This document shows, one piece after another, positions 6,444-7,410 of a stretch of 7,410 bases of DNA; position 1 is the first letter of the stretch; each line of letters begins with the position of its first letter. Both the position numbers and the translations under genes were made by a program. The notes under the pieces are model-generated. The model was not told where the DNA came from, did no database searches, and worked only from the letters and a program-made list of their open reading frames with translations. The stretch is from an uncultured Archangium sp. (lineage in GTDB: Bacteria > Myxococcota > Myxococcia > Myxococcales > Myxococcaceae). The stretch is from NCBI GenBank assembly GCA_946479335.1, contig CAMLFP010000282.1, forward strand, positions 1 to 7,410, written 5' to 3'.

Positions 6444-7403
6444 TCAGCGCAGCGTCAGCGACTGCCAGCGCGCCAGCGACGCGAGCACGAAGTCGCCGAT
6501 GCGCTGACGCCACTGCGCCGCCGGGCGGAAGCGCACCGAGTACACGCTCGCCTGACCGACGCGCGACAACAGGTAGTCGTCGCTGGTGCCGAGCTGGTCG
6601 ACGAGCCCCAGCTCCTTCGCGCGGCGGCCCAGCCAGTACTCGCCCGTCGACACCGCCGACACATCGAGCGCCGGGCGCTGCGTCTTCACGAAGTCCTTGA
6701 AGAGCGCGTGGGTCTCCTCAAGCTGCTCGACGAACTTGGCGCGGCCCTTATCGGTGATCTCGCCGAAGGTCGACACGGTGCGCTTGAACTCACCGGCGGT
6801 GAGCTCCTCGTAGTCGACCTCGTGCTTCTTCAGCAGCCGGTGCACGTTGGGCACCGCCGCGATGACGCCGATGGAGCCGATGACCGCGAACGGCGCGGCG
6901 ACGATGGTGTCGGCGACGCACGCCATCATGTACCCGCCGCTCGCGGCGACGCGGTCGACGCACACCGTCAGCTTCGCCTTCTTGTCTTTGAGGCGCGTGA
7001 GCTGCGCGGCCGCCAGCCCGTAGTGCGCGACGCCGCCGCCGGGGCTCTCGAGCCGCAGCACCACCTCGTCTTCGGGCCGCAGCACCGCGAGCAGCGCCGT
7101 CACCTCTTCACGGAGGTGCGCCACCTGCGACGCGAGGATGTCGCCTTCGAAGTCGAGCACGTAGACCCGCGGGCGATTCATGTCGGGCTTCTTCTTCTCG
7201 TGCGCCTTCGTGCGCGCCTTCCACTCTTCCTTGTCGAGGACCTCCGAGCGCAGGGCGTCGCCGAGGTCTTCGTAGCGCTCGTTCAGCGGGGAGACGCTCA
7301 TGCGCGAGGGCGCGCCGCGACCACGCCGCGTGACCCAGCCGATGATCATCGCCGTCACGGAGAACGTCGCCGTCACGGTGACGAAGACGATGAAGCCCTT
7401 CAC
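6444..7403 (-). CDS. sohB: SohB, inner-membrane S49 (SppA-like) peptidase
   Basis: These 319 residues match the SohB branch of family S49 along their length. An N-terminal membrane segment (about 3-23) is followed by a basic stretch (RRGRG), a charged linker (about 40-75), and the catalytic domain. Conserved SohB blocks are RVYVLDFEGD (79-88), LRLESPGGGV (116-125), VAASGGYMMACVAD (152-165), IGSIGV (175-180), TAGEFKRT (202-209) and ETHALFKDFV (230-239). Ser155 in ASGGY is the nucleophile and Lys207 the general base, so the protein should be active, with the catalytic domain on the periplasmic side. The family is named for multicopy suppression of htrA/degP loss in E. coli, suggesting a role in envelope protein quality control. 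The linker is shorter and less Lys/Ala-rich than in E. coli SohB. The GTG at 7403 is only 7 bases from the window edge, and the frame stays open upstream (F-G before it). Because E. coli SohB has about eight more N-terminal residues ending in a similar Y-G, the true start probably lies beyond the edge. It is convergent with the operon on its left. Confidence 0.93.
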   Translation of the reverse strand: MKGFIVFVTVTATFSVTAMIIGWVTRRGRGAPSRMSVSPLNERYEDLGDALRSEVLDKEEWKARTKAHEKKKPDMNRPRVYVLDFEGDILASQVAHLREEVTALLAVLRPEDEVVLRLESPGGGVAHYGLAAAQLTRLKDKKAKLTVCVDRVAASGGYMMACVADTIVAAPFAVIGSIGVIAAVPNVHRLLKKHEVDYEELTAGEFKRTVSTFGEITDKGRAKFVEQLEETHALFKDFVKTQRPALDVSAVSTGEYWLGRRAKELGLVDQLGTSDDYLLSRVGQASVYSVRFRPAAQWRQRIGDFVLASLARWQSLTLR

Positions 7404-7410
7404 GCCGAAC

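Noticed and set aside
1..7410. CRISPR array, tRNA/rRNA, insertion sequence or phage genes
   Set aside because: No regularly spaced repeats, no cloverleaf-like segments, and no transposase or integrase motifs were seen on either strand.

Overview
The window is very GC-rich, with strong G/C preference at third codon positions, and almost all of it codes. The base composition, GTG starts, large secreted lipoproteins and an aerobic-type SohB protease fit a member of the Myxococcota (delta-proteobacterial type). This is inferred from style and gene content; no phylogenetic marker is present.

Layout. Positions 1-6347 hold three + strand genes with no gaps between them. The first, cut by the left edge, is the C-terminal part of a DUF1501 (alkaline-phosphatase/sulfatase-like fold) protein. 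It overlaps by 4 bp (ATGA) a 522-residue lipoprotein that joins a propeller-like N-terminal half to a C-terminal mono-haem cytochrome c domain (CASCH). That gene overlaps by 4 bp (GTGA) a 1259-residue lipoprotein with three Ig-like modules followed by FG-GAP/VCBS integrin-type repeats. I count about 14 candidate blades in it, nine of which carry a recognisable calcium-loop-like motif. A 96-bp gap follows, with no convincing terminator. Convergent on the - strand is sohB (6444 to about the right edge), an inner-membrane S49 peptidase with its Ser/Lys catalytic pair intact.

How the genes may work together. The two 4-bp overlaps imply one transcript and translational coupling. Both lipoproteins carry a lipobox, and DUF1501 proteins are usually exported, so the three products probably act together outside the cytoplasm, on the periplasmic or outer-surface side. 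In Planctomycetes and some other bacteria, DUF1501 genes commonly sit next to genes for proteins with a PSCyt-type cytochrome domain. This operon keeps that pairing but puts the cytochrome on a propeller lipoprotein and adds a giant integrin-alpha-like lipoprotein. The substrate and redox partner are unknown. sohB belongs to a separate, convergent unit and is probably unrelated to the operon.
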